From assembly GCF_005925345.1 (NCBI RefSeq), contig NZ_SSHJ01000003.1, positions 186,001 through 250,000 of the forward strand: a DNA stretch of 64,000 bases, given 5' to 3'. Every line of letters begins with the position of its first letter. Position 1 is the stretch's first letter. The translations under genes were made by a program, and so were the position numbers. Positions 61,454 through 64,000 of this stretch are shown here, in pieces. Below the pieces are notes generated by a model, which was given only the letters and a program-made list of their open reading frames with translations, had not been told where the DNA came from and did no database searches. This stretch comes from Pedobacter ureilyticus. Its GTDB lineage: Bacteria; Bacteroidota; Bacteroidia; Sphingobacteriales; Sphingobacteriaceae.

Positions 61454-64000
61454 TGAAAGTAAGCATATTAAAAATCCTTTTAGTACTCATTGTGTTTTCT
61501 AGCGGGTTTATCGGTGCTTTTGCACAAGATGGAAAATTGAGAACAATAGCTGGTGTAGTCAGGGATGAGGTAACGAATGAAACTTTGCCGGGTATCACAG
61601 TTTCAGTGATGGCAACTGGTAAAACCGTAATTACCGATAAAGACGGTAAATTTAAGATTGACGTAGGTGGAGAAAATCCGATACTAATATTTAAGTCCGT
61701 TGGGTTTGTTTCGCAGTCTATTCCTGTAAAAGGGCGCAATAACTTAGAGATTAAGTTAAAACAACAATTAGTTAGTTTAAATGAGGTAAGTGTTACTGTG
61801 GGTTATGGTACACAGAAGAAAAAAGAAGTTACTGGTGCGGTAGGCTCGGTATCTGGGGATCAATTGGAAACTCATCCAATGGGCGATATCAATACCAGTT
61901 TGCAAGGTAAGATTGCGGGTTTGCAGATTACTTCAAATTCTGGCGAGCCGGGTGCCGGAGCTACCGTGAGAATTAGAGGTGCTTCATCTGTTAACGGTAG
62001 TAGCCAACCTTTATATATTGTTGATGGTGTACCTATTAATACCGAGACCTTTGCTGGCGGTTTAAATGATGATGGTTCTACTTTCAGTCCATTAGCAGAT
62101 ATCAACCCAGCAGATATAGAATCTATTGATTTCCTTAAAGATGGTACTGCTTCAATTTACGGGTCTAGGGCATCTAACGGGGTGATTTTGATTACTACAA
62201 AATCCGGCAGAAATTCAAAAAAACCTACACTTAGATTTTCTTCAAACACCAGTTTGGCCGAGTTAAGTAGAACTGTTGGTGTATTGAATGCGCCACAATG
62301 GCGTAGTGCTTACATTGATGCAATCTATAATAGTACGGGTCAAATGACCACCAAAGTATCGGTAATAGATTCGCTGCATCCTTATTATTCAAAGTCGATT
62401 GATTGGCATGAGATCATGTACAGGCAAGCGATACAACAAAAGACCGATCTAAGTATCAGTGGTGGATCGTCTGATAATTCAGTTAATTACTATTTGAGTG
62501 CAGGCTATAAAGATTTAAATCCGATAGTAAGAGAAACAGATTATGGGCAGGTTACCGCAACGGCAAAGGTTTACTACACATTTAATAAATCAATTTCTGG
62601 AAGCTCATCATTTAACCTCTCTAATACAGATTATACAAGGATTTTAACAGGATTGAGTGGCCAGAGTGTAGTTTTCCAAGCGCTAAGTACAATGCCAGTT
62701 TACAATCCGTACGATCCGCTTTCGGGTCAACTTATTCCATTGTTTGAAGGAAGTAAGCCTAACCCCTTGGCAATTGCGCAGCTTGCAGCTAATAGAATTA
62801 AACGTTTTAGAATGTTCGGAAATCAAGATTTTAAGGTTTGGATAGCGAAAAACTTAAGGTTTACTACCAATTTGGGTTTCGACTACGAAAACAGTGATTT
62901 ATCCAATTTTACACCGACTAGTTTATTACCGCAGGGACAGTTGAGTAGCTCTTATCTACAAACAACAAAAGCATCGTCATTCATTAATGAGAATACCTTA
63001 ACGTATAAATTAACCGTAAAAAATGATCATACCTTCAATTTCTTGTTAGGTCAATCGTACCAAAAATTCAACAGAGATAATCTTGATCTTGTAGGAAGAG
63101 GTTTACCTGATGCGCAATTAACCAACGTTGGTGCAGCTTCAGTTTTATCAACTTATGTACAAAACATTTCACAAAATTCGCTGCTGTCTTTCTTTGCCAG
63201 AGCCAATTATGACTACAAAGGTAAGTACTTGTTTTCTGCGTTGATTAGAAGAGATGGTTCGTCGCGTTTTGGAGCTGATAACAGATTTGGTTACTTCCCG
63301 GCAGTTTCCGCAGGTTGGAGATTTAGTGAGGAAACATTCTTTAAGAAATTTCAATTTTTGGATGAAGGTAAGTTGCGAGCAAGTTTCGGTATTACGGGAA
63401 ATCAATCTATAGGAAATTACGCTGGCCAAGGCGGTTACATCAATAACGGATCTTATTTAGGCCAAAATGCTGTGATTTTATCTGGAGTGCCAAATCCATC
63501 TTTAAAATGGGAATCTACGGAGCATAGTAATATCGGTTTAGAATTATCATTTCTTAAAAATAGGATAACTTTTACAGGAGATGCTTATTTGAAAAAGACC
63601 AGAGATTTATTATTTGACGTAACCGTGCCGGGCACAACAGGCGTATCTACTATACCTGGTAACTTCGGTTCATTACAAAATAAAGGATTGGAAGCAACCT
63701 TAACCACAGTTAATATTGTTGCGCCTTTCAAATGGTCTTCAACGCTAACTTTCGCCTACAATCGTAACAAAATTTTATCATTACCTAACGGACAAGATTA
63801 CCGGCCAAACCTATTCAACATGGCCAGGGTAGGCGAGCCAGTAGGTGTTTTTTACGGTTTGAAAAAGAAAGGCGTTTACGCAAGGGATGAAGATAATGTA
63901 TATGCAAGAGATGAAAATACTGGCGTAATTATTCCATACAAACAAGGTTCTGCCAATGGTAAAATTTACAAAGGTGGAGATATGATTTGGGAAGATTTAA
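61450..64000 (+). CDS. SusC/RagA-type TonB-linked outer-membrane protein (3' end missing)
   Basis: A partial SusC-like porin of at least 850 residues. The signal peptide is MMKVSILKILLVLIVFSSGF with cleavage near FAQDG. A carboxypeptidase-regulatory-like domain follows (GVVRDEVTNETLPGITVSV at about 36). The SusC hallmark VGYGTQKKKEVTGAVGSV is at about residue 117, followed by LQGKIAGLQI, GATVRIRGASSV, QPLYIVDGVPI and the AAA-like repeats of the barrel. A SusD partner would be expected downstream, outside the window. With the LacI regulator upstream, this looks like the start of a sugar utilisation locus. The reading frame is open to the right edge. Confidence 0.93.
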   Translation, partial: MMKVSILKILLVLIVFSSGFIGAFAQDGKLRTIAGVVRDEVTNETLPGITVSVMATGKTVITDKDGKFKIDVGGENPILIFKSVGFVSQSIPVKGRNNLEIKLKQQLVSLNEVSVTVGYGTQKKKEVTGAVGSVSGDQLETHPMGDINTSLQGKIAGLQITSNSGEPGAGATVRIRGASSVNGSSQPLYIVDGVPINTETFAGGLNDDGSTFSPLADINPADIESIDFLKDGTASIYGSRASNGVILITTKSGRNSKKPTLRFSSNTSLAELSRTVGVLNAPQWRSAYIDAIYNSTGQMTTKVSVIDSLHPYYSKSIDWHEIMYRQAIQQKTDLSISGGSSDNSVNYYLSAGYKDLNPIVRETDYGQVTATAKVYYTFNKSISGSSSFNLSNTDYTRILTGLSGQSVVFQALSTMPVYNPYDPLSGQLIPLFEGSKPNPLAIAQLAANRIKRFRMFGNQDFKVWIAKNLRFTTNLGFDYENSDLSNFTPTSLLPQGQLSSSYLQTTKASSFINENTLTYKLTVKNDHTFNFLLGQSYQKFNRDNLDLVGRGLPDAQLTNVGAASVLSTYVQNISQNSLLSFFARANYDYKGKYLFSALIRRDGSSRFGADNRFGYFPAVSAGWRFSEETFFKKFQFLDEGKLRASFGITGNQSIGNYAGQGGYINNGSYLGQNAVILSGVPNPSLKWESTEHSNIGLELSFLKNRITFTGDAYLKKTRDLLFDVTVPGTTGVSTIPGNFGSLQNKGLEATLTTVNIVAPFKWSSTLTFAYNRNKILSLPNGQDYRPNLFNMARVGEPVGVFYGLKKKGVYARDEDNVYARDENTGVIIPYKQGSANGKIYKGGDMIWEDL

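Noticed and set aside
1-64000. tRNA or rRNA genes
   Set aside because: No cloverleaf-like stretch or rRNA-like conserved block was recognised in the spacers read; a covariance-model scan would be needed to exclude small RNAs.

Overview
The window looks like a chromosomal segment of a Bacteroidota organism, most likely a Sphingobacteriaceae member close to Pedobacter. The reasons are AT-rich DNA, several large TonB-dependent receptors (Oar-like, STN-containing, and a SusC/RagA type), a FecI/FecR pair, a small Hc1-type histone-like protein, -7 boxes of the form TAnnTTTG, a CusA-TolC fusion, and few Shine-Dalgarno sequences. No rRNA, tRNA, CRISPR array, prophage or intact insertion sequence was found. 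Both edges cut genes: a SNF2 helicase on the left and a SusC-like receptor on the right.

Layout. 0-5 kb: SNF2 helicase, mnmA and a LacI-type regulator. 5.2-8.8 kb: an operon of circularly permuted ATP-grasp, alpha-E and transglutaminase-like proteins, a known combination of unsolved function. 8.9-16 kb: topoisomerase III, a three-gene stress-type cluster, LD-carboxypeptidase, a metallo-beta-lactamase-fold hydrolase, a cupin-like protein and the histone-like protein. 16-24 kb: MocR-type regulator, a BtuB/siderophore-type receptor, a run of small minus-strand genes (MepB, two GNATs, YqaE/Pmp3, lactonase-like hydrolase) and lpdA. 24-31 kb: Oar-like receptor, exported dienelactone hydrolase, Crp/Fnr regulator and a DJ-1/quinone-reductase pair. 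30.7-31.75 kb: a dense block of interspersed repeats. 31.8-37.3 kb: the imuA-imuB-dnaE2 mutasome with a cluster of operator-like half-sites at imuA. 37.4-41 kb: TetR regulator with an operator between divergent -7 boxes, and a cytoplasmic alpha-amylase. 41-47 kb: a heavy-metal RND efflux operon. 47-50.5 kb: DUF808 protein, membrane-anchored nuclease/phosphatase-fold protein and histidine kinase. 50.8-57 kb: sigma factor, anti-sigma, TonB receptor and purple-acid-phosphatase-like enzyme, probably a phosphate-ester scavenging unit. 57-64 kb: PIF1-like helicase, a second LacI-type regulator, a 1-kb gene-poor region with LacI-type palindromes, and the start of a SusC gene.

The points most worth following up lie between genes: the TetR operator with a promoter and terminator but no gene; the repeated half-sites at the mutasome promoter; the perfect 16-bp palindrome and overlapping leader ORF before susC; the inverted-repeat elements; and heptamer-like word arrays that start inside stop codons. 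All family assignments come from reading motifs by eye; no database search was run.
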